DNA of 64,000 nucleotides from an uncultured Oscillospiraceae bacterium. Lineage in GTDB: Bacteria > Bacillota > Clostridia > Oscillospirales > Oscillospiraceae. Under the pieces are notes generated by a model, which saw nothing but the letters and a program-made list of their open reading frames with translations, did not search any database and had not been told where the DNA came from. Below are positions 1-7,535 of this stretch, one piece after another. Made by a program: the position numbers and the translations under genes. Each line of letters starts with the position of its first letter. Within the stretch, counting starts at the first letter, position 1. Location of the stretch: NCBI GenBank assembly GCA_934631005.1, contig CAKTXA010000004.1:41065-105064 (forward strand). The letters are read 5' to 3'.

Positions 1-1081
1 GCGTGGCCATTTTGAGGATGTCATAGCCGGACGGCGCGTCCTTGCTGGACGTGAGCCGGTGCAGCAGAAACGCCGTGCGCAGCTCCTCCATCAGGCTGGA
101 GCCGTCGTTGGACGCCGAGCCGTCCACGCCGAGGCCCACGGGCACGCCGAGCCTCAGCATCTCCGGGATGCGGGCGACGCCAGAGGCGAGCTTCATGTTG
201 GAGATGGGGCAGTGGCACACGCCGGTCTGCGTTTCGGCGAGCAGGCGCAGCTCTTCGTCGTTAAAGTGGATGCCGTGCGCATACCAGACATCGGGGCCGA
301 CCCAGCCGAGCGTCTGCATGAACGCCAGCGGGCGCATCCCCTCGCGTGCGAGCATATAATTTTCCTCGTCCTTCGTCTCGCACAGGTGCGTGTGCAGGCG
401 CACGCCGTATTGCCGCGCGAGCAGGGCGCTCTGCCGCAGCAGCTCCGGCGAGACGGAAAACGGCGAGCACGGCGCCAGCGCGATTTTGCGCATGGAGCCG
501 AACGAATCGTCGTGATAGCGCTCGATGAGGCGGCGGCTGTCGGCCAGGATCTCATCCACCGTCTGCACCACGGAGTCGGGCGGCAGGCCGCCGTCCTTGA
601 CCGACAGGTCCATCGACCCGCGCGAGCAGTGCATCCGGATGCCGAGCCGCTCCGCGGCCTCCAGCTGCGCGCCGATGAGGTCGCCCGCGCCCGCGGGGAA
701 GACGTAGTGGTGGTCAAAGCAGGTCGTGCAGCCGTGCTTCATCAGCTCGCCCATGCCGGTGAGCGACGACAGGCGCACGACGCCGGCGTCGAGATTTTTC
801 CAGATCTCATAGAGCGTTTTGAGCCAGTCGAACAGCTCCATGTTCTGTACCTGCGGCAGGTTGCGCGAGAACTGCTGGTACAGGTGGTGGTGCGTGTTGA
901 TAAGGCCGGGGTAGCAGAGCATATGGGTGGCGTCGATGGTCTCGTCCGCGCGGACGTCCAGCGACGTTCCGATGCGGCGGATGACGCCGTCCTCACAGTA
1001 AAGGTCGGCGCGCTCGAGCACGCGGTCGTCGTCGTCACAGGTGACAAGGCTCCGGATGTTTCGGATCAGCAGGGTTTTCAT
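1..1081 (-). CDS. 8-oxoguanine deaminase / AtzB-type amidohydrolase, 3' end cut by window edge
   Basis: A metal-dependent amidohydrolase that would deaminate a purine-like ring, most likely 8-oxoguanine or guanine. About 360 N-terminal residues are visible and the frame runs off the left edge. The metal-site motifs are in order: NTHHHLYQ near residue 65, CTTCFDHHYVFP near 115, LHTHLCETKDEE near 215, YAHGIHFNDEE near 250, and GLGVDGSASND near 300. The ATG at 1081 is chosen because GGAGGTGCC lies just upstream and the N-terminus fits the family. The substrate is inferred from family resemblance only; S-adenosylhomocysteine or chlorohydrolase-type substrates are not excluded. Confidence 0.85.
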   Translation of the reverse strand, partial: MKTLLIRNIRSLVTCDDDDRVLERADLYCEDGVIRRIGTSLDVRADETIDATHMLCYPGLINTHHHLYQQFSRNLPQVQNMELFDWLKTLYEIWKNLDAGVVRLSSLTGMGELMKHGCTTCFDHHYVFPAGAGDLIGAQLEAAERLGIRMHCSRGSMDLSVKDGGLPPDSVVQTVDEILADSRRLIERYHDDSFGSMRKIALAPCSPFSVSPELLRQSALLARQYGVRLHTHLCETKDEENYMLAREGMRPLAFMQTLGWVGPDVWYAHGIHFNDEELRLLAETQTGVCHCPISNMKLASGVARIPEMLRLGVPVGLGVDGSASNDGSSLMEELRTAFLLHRLTSSKDAPSGYDILKMAT

Positions 1082-1252
1082 AGGCACCTCCGCAGTATTC
1101 AGATCCAGATCATTATACCGCGCGCCGCGCCGCACCGCAAGGCGTTTTGCCGAGCGGCGGAAAATTTGCGTTTTTGCCGGGAAAAATTGAAATTCCCCCT
1201 TGCATTTTTGCCGCGGGTGTGGTAGTATACTTTAGCGCGTTGAGCGCGGTAC

Positions 1253-1329
1253 GCGCCGGTAGCTCAGTTGGATAGAGTGACTGGCTACGAACCAGTAGGT
1301 CGGGGGTTCGAGTCCCTTCCGGCGTACCA
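1253..1329 (+). tRNA. tRNA-Arg (anticodon ACG)
   Basis: A 77-nt cloverleaf with the CCA end encoded. The anticodon stem ACTGG/CCAGT encloses loop CTACGAA, so the anticodon is ACG. The T-loop is TTCGAGT. The acceptor stem GCGCCGG/CCGGCGT has a G-U first pair. Its 3' 45 nt are duplicated at 15689-15733, which marks it as an integration target. Confidence 0.95.
1285..1329 (+). repeat. attL: tRNA-proximal 45-bp direct repeat
   Basis: It is identical over 45 bases to 15689-15733. It begins at the anticodon loop (CTACGAACC) and ends with CCA of tRNA-Arg, so integration leaves the tRNA intact. This is the classic pattern for tyrosine integrases. Confidence 0.93.
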
Positions 1330-1330
1330 G

Positions 1331-1370
1331 AAAAACAGCCGTTTTCCTTGAGAAAACGACTGTTTTTCTT
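1331..1370 (+). terminator. Rho-independent terminator after tRNA-Arg
   Basis: The arms AAAAACAGCCGTTTTC and GAAAACGACTGTTTTT pair with one mismatch around a short loop and end in a T-run. The hairpin lies inside the integrated element, so it was probably supplied by the element to terminate the reconstituted tRNA. Confidence 0.75.
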
Positions 1371-1404
1371 ATTTTCTGGCGATGTTTCGAGGATGCGGAT
1401 TTTG

Positions 1405-1426
1405 ATTTACCGCACATTTACCGCAC
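1405..1426 (+). repeat. Tandem integrase arm-type sites, left
   Basis: Two head-to-tail copies of ATTTACCGCAC. The same pair, in the same orientation, occurs at 15549-15570 near the right end. Position and symmetry suggest binding sites for the amino-terminal arm-binding domain of the integrase. Confidence 0.65.
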
Positions 1427-1471
1427 GACCGCGCAAAAATTACGGTGGGCAGCTTTTTGCCCGCCGTTTTT

Positions 1472-2860
1472 TCATGCCTTTTTGCGCCGCAGCATGACGT
1501 CTGCGAGCGTTTCCGACGCTTTCGCTTTTGCCTCACTGATGGCGTGGGAATAGATGTCCAGCGTTGTGGAAACATCCGCGTGACCGAGCCGGTTTGCGAC
1601 CGTGACCACATCCACGCCGTTCCCGATCAGCATGGAGGCGTTCGTGTGGCGGAAGCCATGCGGGTGCAGGTGTGGCAGATCGTGGCGCGCTGTGAACTTG
1701 CGCAGCCAGCCCGCGAAGCTGTCCGGGTGGATCGGCGCGCCGTTATTTTTGACGAACAGAAAGCCGCTGTCCTGCCAGCGGTCGCCGTTTTTCAGCCGCA
1801 GTTCGTTATACCACGCCCGGTATTCCCGCAAAAGCTGTAGGGTTTCCTGCGGGAGCGGCAGGTAGGTCACATTCTCTGTCTTTGTGCTGCTCTCATAAAT
1901 GCCGAGCTTCGGAAGATAGAGAAGCGAGGTGTCGATGCAGACGATGCCGGTGTCAAAATCGACCTTGCTCCATTTCAGACCGCAGATGTCCTCGCGGCGT
2001 CTGCCGGTGATCAGAAACAGGTGCAGCATCGTCCGCCACTTGATCGGCTCGCTTTCCGCTGCCTCCAGAATGGCGGCGACGGTGGCCGACTCATAAAAGT
2101 CCGGGGCGCTTTTGGCAATCTTCGGCGGCGCGGCTTTTGCTGCCGGATTGTAGGGAAGCAGCAGCTCGTCCTCAGCCTGCTGCAAAACGGTGTGGATGAA
2201 TCGGTGGTACTCCGCGACGGTTTTCGCCGAGAGCGGGGTCTTGTCCTGCTCCACGGTGAACAGGTCGCCTGTTTTTCTGTCCAGCGCGGCGGCGATCTGG
2301 GCGGCTTTGGCTTCCAGAATGGGCTGCGCGCGGCAGGCGGTCGTGATCGTGGTCGGCGATACGCCCGCCCGGGCAGCCAGCGTCTCACGTGTGACGCCCT
2401 CTTTTTTGAGGTACGCGCCGAGGTCGAGCTTTGCGGTCGCGCGGTTTTTGCCGGTGCGGACGCCCTCCGCCTGCAAATTCTGATAGAACAGGTTCAGGTG
2501 CTGCGGGCGGATGTCGCAGAGGCGCAGGTGACCGATCGCCCGGTCGCAGCGCGTCAGCAGATACTCATAGTGGGCAAGCGTCCGCTCCTTGATGCCCGCG
2601 CCCCGCTTGAGGGCGATCACATAGCGCGCATATTCCGAGAACGTCTGGCGGTTGTCCGTCTGAAAGCCCTGCTCGATCTCCCGCTCAAAGTCCGCCGCCG
2701 CCCGCTCCACAGCCCGCTGCATCTGCCGTTCGGTCATCCTGCCCTCCGGCTTCCAGGTGCGGTAATGGCGCACCTGCCTGCCGTTGATGTCCCGCCCCTG
2801 CGTGACCGTGATCTGAAAAGAAACGCCGGTTTTGCCGTTGATGCGTTTGATATTTGCCAT
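1472..2860 (-). CDS. int: Tyrosine site-specific integrase with internal HTH
   Basis: Catalyses insertion and excision of the element at tRNA-Arg. The 462-aa protein has an N-terminal AP2-like arm-binding region (residues 1-60), a SAM-like core-binding domain, and a catalytic domain with Arg in TGRRRED (about 287), HGFRHTN (His401, Arg404), His427 and the nucleophile Tyr437 in LDIYSH. Unusually, a Cro-type helix-turn-helix (about 145-203, LAARAGVSPTTITTA) is inserted between core-binding and catalytic parts. I prefer the ATG at 2860 (protein begins MANIKRINGK); an ATG at 2890 overlaps the upstream stop as TGATG but lacks a ribosome site. It reads away from the DUF6076 gene and is probably cotranscribed with it. 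Confidence 0.93.
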   Translation of the reverse strand: MANIKRINGKTGVSFQITVTQGRDINGRQVRHYRTWKPEGRMTERQMQRAVERAAADFEREIEQGFQTDNRQTFSEYARYVIALKRGAGIKERTLAHYEYLLTRCDRAIGHLRLCDIRPQHLNLFYQNLQAEGVRTGKNRATAKLDLGAYLKKEGVTRETLAARAGVSPTTITTACRAQPILEAKAAQIAAALDRKTGDLFTVEQDKTPLSAKTVAEYHRFIHTVLQQAEDELLLPYNPAAKAAPPKIAKSAPDFYESATVAAILEAAESEPIKWRTMLHLFLITGRRREDICGLKWSKVDFDTGIVCIDTSLLYLPKLGIYESSTKTENVTYLPLPQETLQLLREYRAWYNELRLKNGDRWQDSGFLFVKNNGAPIHPDSFAGWLRKFTARHDLPHLHPHGFRHTNASMLIGNGVDVVTVANRLGHADVSTTLDIYSHAISEAKAKASETLADVMLRRKKA

Positions 2861-2889
2861 GTGTAAACTGCACCACCTTTCCGATTCCA

Positions 2890-3903
2890 TCAGAGCGTTT
2901 TCTTCTGCTTCATCTCATTCAGCCAGCGAATGTACTCATCCTTTGTTTTTGCGCCTGATTTTACGTCAGATTCCCATTTTTTGCGTTCGGCTTTGAAATA
3001 ATCAAACATTTTTGCGTATGCTGCAATATCTGGATTGCGGGTAACGAGCATTCGCTTTGCGGAATAGATGTTCCTTGCGAGCTTTGCAGCTTCGTCATTT
3101 TTAAGACGTTCATACCATAGTTTTTCAGATCCATACTGCTTGCAGGTCTTCTTATTATCTTGTGGAGCTGGATTGTTGCAGTATATTTCGTCAGACCTTT
3201 TTGCAGGAACAAAAAAGCGACCGCAGTTTTCACAACACTTAATCGGAATTTTGTTTGAAAAAATTTTACTTAATTCAAGTAATGCTATTGCTTCTAGACT
3301 ATCAATGACATAGACAGTTCTAATTTCATCGAATAAATAAATGTATCTACAGGGGACAACAGTTTCGCCCATTGCCTCACAAAGAAGGCTATTTTGTGCA
3401 AGAGAGTTTTCACCCTCGGAGAGCTTTTTAGCTGCAACCCTTATTAGGATATATCCCGGAATCAATCCGGCGAGCGACGACAATAGAATATGTCCAATAT
3501 TTGAATCTCCGTATCCATCGAAGACGGTATCTCGAAAAATGACTTCTTCACGCTCCCGGAAGTTAGCATTATTATCCTCGTTTTTGAGTGAAGCAATGGC
3601 TGCGTCCGCGTCCAACAGGAATTTTTTGAAAGTGGAGCATATTGCTGCATAAATAACACCACCTGTTGCCGGGTCAAATTCTTTCCTAAAGGTGTCTAGC
3701 ATCCAGTTGTCCATAGCTTCAAGTTTTTCCGAACAATTCTCATTAAAAAATGGGCATTCAGAAATAATCTCTTTTATTTGATGAAAATGAATATTTGCCA
3801 AATCTGCAAGAATTGAACCGTATGCAGTAAAGCGTACCCCATTTTCTAATATCGTGAAGTACGCTCCGTCATCATCTATCATATCAAATCCGCGTAGTTG
3901 CAT
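2890..3903 (-). CDS. DUF6076-like zinc-ribbon protein
   Basis: A 337-aa protein of unknown function, resembling the DUF6076 family by its C-terminal cysteine pattern: CCENCGRFF, then YCN, then TCKQYG (about residues 225-265), probably a treble-clef or zinc ribbon. No signal peptide or membrane helix is seen. The start at 3903 is supported by CGGAGGAT upstream. Its base composition is much more AT-rich than the neighbours, as expected of recently acquired cargo. Its stop overlaps an alternative start of the integrase, so the two form one leftward operon from the promoter at 4037-4065. Family assignment is from memory of the motif. Confidence 0.7.
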   Translation of the reverse strand: MQLRGFDMIDDDGAYFTILENGVRFTAYGSILADLANIHFHQIKEIISECPFFNENCSEKLEAMDNWMLDTFRKEFDPATGGVIYAAICSTFKKFLLDADAAIASLKNEDNNANFREREEVIFRDTVFDGYGDSNIGHILLSSLAGLIPGYILIRVAAKKLSEGENSLAQNSLLCEAMGETVVPCRYIYLFDEIRTVYVIDSLEAIALLELSKIFSNKIPIKCCENCGRFFVPAKRSDEIYCNNPAPQDNKKTCKQYGSEKLWYERLKNDEAAKLARNIYSAKRMLVTRNPDIAAYAKMFDYFKAERKKWESDVKSGAKTKDEYIRWLNEMKQKKTL

Positions 3904-4036
3904 ATCTATCCTCCGAAGTTGTCTGCTGGTTTTTTGAAAATAAACAGATGAATGTATATCAAAATAAAGTAAGGAGGCTTGCCAAAATACCATCCTAAAG
4001 GTATACTGTAAGCAAGGTTGTTGTCTGTGCATACAT

Positions 4037-4065
4037 ATAATATACGCAGACATTACAAAAGTCAA
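4037..4065 (-). promoter_or_regulatory. Leftward promoter for DUF6076-int operon
   Basis: On the minus strand, TTGACT (4065-4060), a 17-base spacer, then TATTAT (4042-4037). An imperfect palindrome with outer arms GTCTG/CAGAC (4023-4051) overlaps the -10 region and could be an operator. Confidence 0.6.
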
Positions 4066-4093
4066 CAACAATTTCAGGACAGGAGGGAGTAAC

Positions 4094-4279
4094 GTGTGCA
4101 ATCGTGACATTCGCAATATGGCTGGAGGCTGTGGGGTCAAGCTCTGGCAGATAGCCGATGCCCTCGGCATTGCCGACTGTAGCTTATCGCGCAAGCTGCG
4201 AAAAGAACTGTCGGATGACGAAAAACAAAGGATTTTCGGGATTATCGAAAATCTGGCGAAAGCGGGGGCGAGCGCTTGA
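4094..4279 (+). CDS. Small helix-turn-helix DNA-binding protein
   Basis: A 61-aa protein starting at GTG, behind a strong AGGAGGGAG. The core (VKLWQIADALGIADCSLSRKLRKEL, split here by role: LWQIADALGI as first helix, CSLSRKLRKEL as recognition helix) is a Cro-like HTH of the kind common in Clostridia phage elements. It is the first gene of the rightward operon, opposite the integrase operon, so it may control integration or excision. The exact role is unknown. Confidence 0.7.
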   Translation: MCNRDIRNMAGGCGVKLWQIADALGIADCSLSRKLRKELSDDEKQRIFGIIENLAKAGASA

Positions 4280-4284
4280 GGAAA

Positions 4285-4536
4285 ATGAGAACCATCAATG
4301 AGGCGGTAGCTTTCATGCGTCAAACTGATCCAGATACAGCGATCACCAAAACCGCGCTGCGCCGACTGGTCACGAGCGGGCAAATCCCATCTGTTCGGGT
4401 CGGTGCGAAGTATTTGATCGACCTCGGCGTACTCGACGAGTTTTTCGGCGGGCAGACGACGAAAGCGCAGTGCACGCAGCCCAGCGCAATTCGCCCGCTG
4501 GCAGTCGTCCCGGGAGGTTGTGCCAATGTGGGCTGA
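4285..4536 (+). CDS. Excisionase-like DNA-binding protein
   Basis: An 83-aa protein with the winged-helix excisionase/MerR-like pattern: TAITKTALRRLVTSG, then IPSVRVGAKYLIDL. Such proteins typically bend attachment-site DNA to favour excision, consistent with its place in an integrated element. Two starts are possible: ATG at 4285 (GAGGAAA very close) or TTG at 4276, which overlaps the previous stop. The Cys/Pro-rich tail after residue 55 shows no known motif. Confidence 0.65.
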   Translation: MRTINEAVAFMRQTDPDTAITKTALRRLVTSGQIPSVRVGAKYLIDLGVLDEFFGGQTTKAQCTQPSAIRPLAVVPGGCANVG

Positions 4537-4942
4537 ATATGAAAATGCCCCTGCCGGTGCTCGAACACCGGCAAGGGCGACGGGAAAGGGTTTGCCGACC
4601 ACAGATTCCCGAAGGGATTGTATCACAGATTCCCGGAAAACGCCATCTATTTCTGAACTGCTCCAGACTGGCGCAGGGAACGGAACGACGCTGCGTGAGC
4701 TTGTGGCTATGACCGGCATGGACGAGCGGGTGGTGCGACTCAGAATCCAGCAGGAACGCAAATCAGGAAAACTGATTCTGTCCAATAATCGGGACGGTTA
4801 CTTCCTGCCGGAGCATCCAGAAGATGTACAGCGTTTTGCACGCTCTATGAGCCGCCGGGCAGCGGAGATCGCCGGTATTGCTCGTGCCGCCGAGAATGCG
4901 CTGGCGGATATGGTCGGGCAAGAGCAGATTGTGGGGTGGTAA
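4526..4942 (+). CDS. Winged-helix-like hypothetical protein
   Basis: A 138-aa protein. The N-terminal 45 residues are low-complexity. The middle (TTLRELVAMTGMDERVVRLRI and following QQERKSGKLIL) reads as a winged HTH of the kind that opens phage replication modules. The C-terminus is helical. ATG 4526 follows GGGAGG at a good distance; a GTG at 4520 is also in frame. It overlaps nothing and sits four bases before the replisome-organizer gene, so a role in replication or its control is likely but not shown. Confidence 0.6.
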   Translation: MWAEYENAPAGARTPARATGKGLPTTDSRRDCITDSRKTPSISELLQTGAGNGTTLRELVAMTGMDERVVRLRIQQERKSGKLILSNNRDGYFLPEHPEDVQRFARSMSRRAAEIAGIARAAENALADMVGQEQIVGW

Positions 4943-4946
4943 GCAT

Positions 4947-5741
4947 ATGGCGCAAAAGCGAATGTTCTCCCTATCTGTCACTGATACCGACAAATTCCTT
5001 GATATGTCCACAAGCGCACAGGCGTTATATTTTCATTTGGGGATGCACGGCGACGATGATGGGTTTGTCGCGTCACCGAAAAAAATCGCACGTGGTGTCG
5101 GCTGCAATGACGATGATCTGCGGCTGCTGGCATCAAAGGGTTACATCATTCCGTTTGAGAGTGGCGTGATCGTCATCGTAGATTGGTCTATTAACAACAC
5201 GCTCAAAAACGACCGATACCACAAAACCATTTTTTCAACGGAACGTGCACTGCTATCCGCAGATAGCGCCGGTCGATGGGTTCTTGATTCCAACTTGGAA
5301 TCAGAACGGAAACATATTGGAACCAGCTTGGAATCTGAACTTAACGAAGCCAAACAGAACAGAACAAAGCAGAACAGAGAGAAGGCGGTGGACGAGCCAC
5401 CGACCCGCACGAGCAACAAGGAGTTTGAACAGTTCTGGCAAGCGTATCCGCGAAAGGTCGGCAAGAGCGCAGCACAGAAAGCGTTTTCCAAGATCGAAGA
5501 ATCTCTAGATGTCCTGCTGTCAGCTCTGGAACAGCAGAAACGCAGCGACCAGTGGACGCGTGACGGTGGACGGTATATACCGAATCCAGCAACCTGGCTG
5601 AATCAGGCGCGCTGGCAGGACGAGGTTTCACCACCTGCCGCTGCAAAGTCGGGACACGACGTCCAGCGACACGATGCGCCGCTCAGTGATTTTGAACGCC
5701 AGGCTGTCGCGCGGATGCTCGGGAAGCAATTACTGCCGTGA
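4947..5741 (+). CDS. Phage replisome organizer-like protein (DnaD-like N-terminus)
   Basis: A 264-aa replication initiation protein. The N-terminal winged-helix part (residues 1-110: MFSLSVTDTDKFLDM, then GFVASPKKIARGVG) matches phage replisome organizers. A charged Asn/Gln/Lys linker (150-180) follows. The C-terminal part contains FEQFWQAYPRKVGKSAAQKAF and YIPNPATWLNQARWQDE, a conserved signature of this group. It probably binds an origin inside its own gene (repeats at 5286-5385) and loads the host helicase. ATG 4947 is the start because the family N-terminus begins there. Confidence 0.8.
   Translation: MAQKRMFSLSVTDTDKFLDMSTSAQALYFHLGMHGDDDGFVASPKKIARGVGCNDDDLRLLASKGYIIPFESGVIVIVDWSINNTLKNDRYHKTIFSTERALLSADSAGRWVLDSNLESERKHIGTSLESELNEAKQNRTKQNREKAVDEPPTRTSNKEFEQFWQAYPRKVGKSAAQKAFSKIEESLDVLLSALEQQKRSDQWTRDGGRYIPNPATWLNQARWQDEVSPPAAAKSGHDVQRHDAPLSDFERQAVARMLGKQLLP
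5286..5385 (+). repeat. Iteron-like repeats inside the replication gene (candidate origin)
   Basis: Two copies of a CTTGGAATC-type motif (AACTTGGAATCAGAAC and CAGCTTGGAATCTGAAC) are followed by repeated CAGAACA units. Phage origins often lie as iterons within the organizer gene. They could also reflect only the low-complexity linker they encode. Confidence 0.4.
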
Positions 5742-5835
5742 GGCTACACTGACGGGCATGAAAAAGCCGCCCTTGCGGGCGACCTCTGCGATAAATCGAA
5801 CTGACAGAACGATTCTATCACAGGGAGGTGACACA

Positions 5836-6429
5836 ATGCAAGGGGCAGAAACGAACGCCCTCGCACTAGCGGTGCAGGCGGGTGAAGCAGACATTCAGGA
5901 ACTGTGGATCGCCTGCCGCAGATATATTTATCAGCAGGCAGCGCGGTGGTATAGGGGGTTCGAGGGCAGGCGGGGCGTTGAACTGGACGATCTGGAGCAA
6001 GCGGGCTATGAGGCGCTTGCGCGGGCTGTGGCGGTCTGGAAGCCGGAGGCGGGCGGATTTCTCACGGCGCTGACGTTTTGCCTCAAGCCAGCGTTTGCGA
6101 CGATCTACAGCGTGCAGACGGAACGCGATAAACGAGACCCGCTCAACAACGCGACATCGTTGGACGCGCCGCTTGCCGGGACGGATGAGGACTGTACGCT
6201 GGGCGATACCATATTTGATGAAGAATCCAAACGTGCGTTCGATATTGCGGAGCGGGTCGAGCGCTGTCAGGCGGTGCGGCGTGCTGTTCTGCGTCTGCCG
6301 CCGGAGCAGCGGGAGGCGCTCATAGCTGAGTTCTGGCGTGGCGAGCGTCCAGACCCAAATGCGCGCCGCAAAGCCCTCAGAGCGCTGCGGCATCCATCTG
6401 TCAGCAGGATGCTCAAAGCGTATTACTGA
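5836..6429 (+). CDS. Sigma-70-like protein with shortened region 4
   Basis: A 197-aa protein behind GGGAGGTGA. Region 2 is recognisable (ELDDLEQAGYEALARAV near residues 55-70, then the helix around TERDKRDPLNNATSLDAPL). The C-terminal LPPEQREALIAEFWRG begins region 4, but it jumps directly to ARRKALRALRHPSVSRML, so the stretch that normally holds the helix-turn-helix is missing by about 15-20 residues. In phage elements such proteins act as late-gene activators. Here promoter recognition through region 4 may be lost or altered. Confidence 0.7.
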   Translation: MQGAETNALALAVQAGEADIQELWIACRRYIYQQAARWYRGFEGRRGVELDDLEQAGYEALARAVAVWKPEAGGFLTALTFCLKPAFATIYSVQTERDKRDPLNNATSLDAPLAGTDEDCTLGDTIFDEESKRAFDIAERVERCQAVRRAVLRLPPEQREALIAEFWRGERPDPNARRKALRALRHPSVSRMLKAYY

Positions 6430-6481
6430 CCGCAAGTGGACTGAAATGGCGAAAAACAGGCTATGAAAGGGGTGATTTACA

Positions 6482-6853
6482 CTGACACAAAAACAGGCGC
6501 GGGCGCTTGCGGCGCTTTTGACACAGCCCACACAGGCACAGGCGGCGCAAAAAGCGGGTATCGGGCTTACGACCTTGAAACGGTATCTGGACGAGCCGGA
6601 GTTCCAGACGGCTTATCAGGAAGCAGTTACAAAACTGTTGGAAGAAGCGTCCGTACAGGCAAAACAGGGACTGAACCCGGCGCTTTCTTGCCTGCGGGAG
6701 ATCGTGGAAGATCGGAAAACGGCGGCTACAGCACGGATTCAGGCAGCGAGAAGCCTACTCGAATACGGCTTGCGCCTGACAGAAACGGTGGACGTTATGA
6801 AGCAACTGAACGAATTGGAACGATGGAGGGACAAGGTAGATGGCAACGATTGA
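6482..6853 (+). CDS. phBC6A51-type HTH protein, small-terminase-like; probable CTG start
   Basis: A 123-aa protein. The N-terminus reads (L/M)TQKQARALAALL, then AAQKAGIGLTTLKRYLDE, a homeodomain-like HTH. A long helical part (about 45-115) resembles small terminase or related phage DNA-binding proteins. In this frame the previous stop is at 6473 and no ATG, GTG or TTG precedes 6518. AGGGGTGA at 6468 sits seven bases before CTG at 6482, and the HTH would be cut by the TTG at 6518. I therefore propose CTG initiation. No large terminase follows it, so a packaging role is uncertain. Confidence 0.6.
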   Translation: MTQKQARALAALLTQPTQAQAAQKAGIGLTTLKRYLDEPEFQTAYQEAVTKLLEEASVQAKQGLNPALSCLREIVEDRKTAATARIQAARSLLEYGLRLTETVDVMKQLNELERWRDKVDGND

Positions 6854-7139
6854 ACGGAGACTTGCAGCTTTACGGGAATGTCTTAAAACAATCTCGGCGG
6901 AGGAGACAGTTTTCATTGTCGAGGGCGGCGGCGAGTATCACACAAAAGAAGATCCTTTTAACTACCTGATGCAGCACGGCGCATATACCCCCGACGGCAC
7001 GCGCATTGTTCTTTTTCCGCACCCAATCGAGGGCGTGGACGGACTGAGCTTGAGCCTTTACCAGCTTATTGACGAAGCCATTGAGCGCGGCAAGCTGGAA
7101 TTGCCAACACTGGAGAGTGACGATCTATGCAGAATATAA
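6840..7139 (+). CDS. Hypothetical phage-element protein
   Basis: A 99-aa soluble protein, unrecognised. The ATG overlaps the end of the preceding gene and follows GGAGGG. There are no cysteines suggesting a zinc site apart from scattered ones, and no membrane helix. It belongs to a tightly packed rightward operon leading to the tail genes. Its end overlaps the next gene by 13 bases. Confidence 0.6.
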   Translation: MATIERRLAALRECLKTISAEETVFIVEGGGEYHTKEDPFNYLMQHGAYTPDGTRIVLFPHPIEGVDGLSLSLYQLIDEAIERGKLELPTLESDDLCRI

Positions 7140-7357
7140 TGACGCGGCTTGACCATATCCGCGCCTTTATGGAGCGGCGCGTCGGGCGGCAGCTCGTCTT
7201 TGAGTACCGCACCCCCACTGGCGAAGATCGAACGGGAAACCTTGAAGAAATGACCGCCGACAACGGCGAATTTCTCTGCGTACTTTCCGGCAACCGTCTT
7301 TCCGACATTGACGGTCTTATTAAATACGAAATGGGGCAAATTCATGAACAGCATTAA
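7127..7357 (+). CDS. Hypothetical phage-element protein
   Basis: A 76-aa protein, unrecognised. It starts inside the end of the 6840 gene, behind GGAGAGTG. Predicted mixed beta/alpha (VFEYRTPTGEDRTGNLEEM). Its 3' end overlaps the next small gene, suggesting translational coupling. No function is proposed. Confidence 0.55.
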   Translation: MQNIMTRLDHIRAFMERRVGRQLVFEYRTPTGEDRTGNLEEMTADNGEFLCVLSGNRLSDIDGLIKYEMGQIHEQH

Positions 7358-7496
7358 AGCCCGCATTGCCTCCTTACAGGCAATCGCAACGCAGAAGCGA
7401 AATGGCGCAATTATGACCCTGCTTGAAAATAGCGCATGGGCAGCTTACAGAGCGCCGCAAAGCAATAAGGCATTTCAGACCGGGCAGACGGCATGA
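7344..7496 (+). CDS. Small hypothetical protein
   Basis: A 50-aa protein starting MNSIKARIASLQAI. It is basic and helical at the N-terminus and overlaps the preceding gene by 14 bases. The coupling and orderly spacing make it a plausible real gene, but its size leaves doubt. Confidence 0.45.
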   Translation: MNSIKARIASLQAIATQKRNGAIMTLLENSAWAAYRAPQSNKAFQTGQTA

Positions 7497-7535
7497 AATC
7501 GACTTTTAAGAAAAACAGAAAGGAAGTTTTATACG

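Noticed and set aside
1387..1430. Possible short leader peptide between the tRNA and integrase
   Set aside because: No start codon with a ribosome site. The stretch is better explained by arm-type repeats.
6463..6969. A 168-codon frame with an ATG just before the CTG-start gene
   Set aside because: It overlaps two better genes in another frame and its Gly/Thr-rich product has no domain. The ribosome site fits the CTG frame instead.
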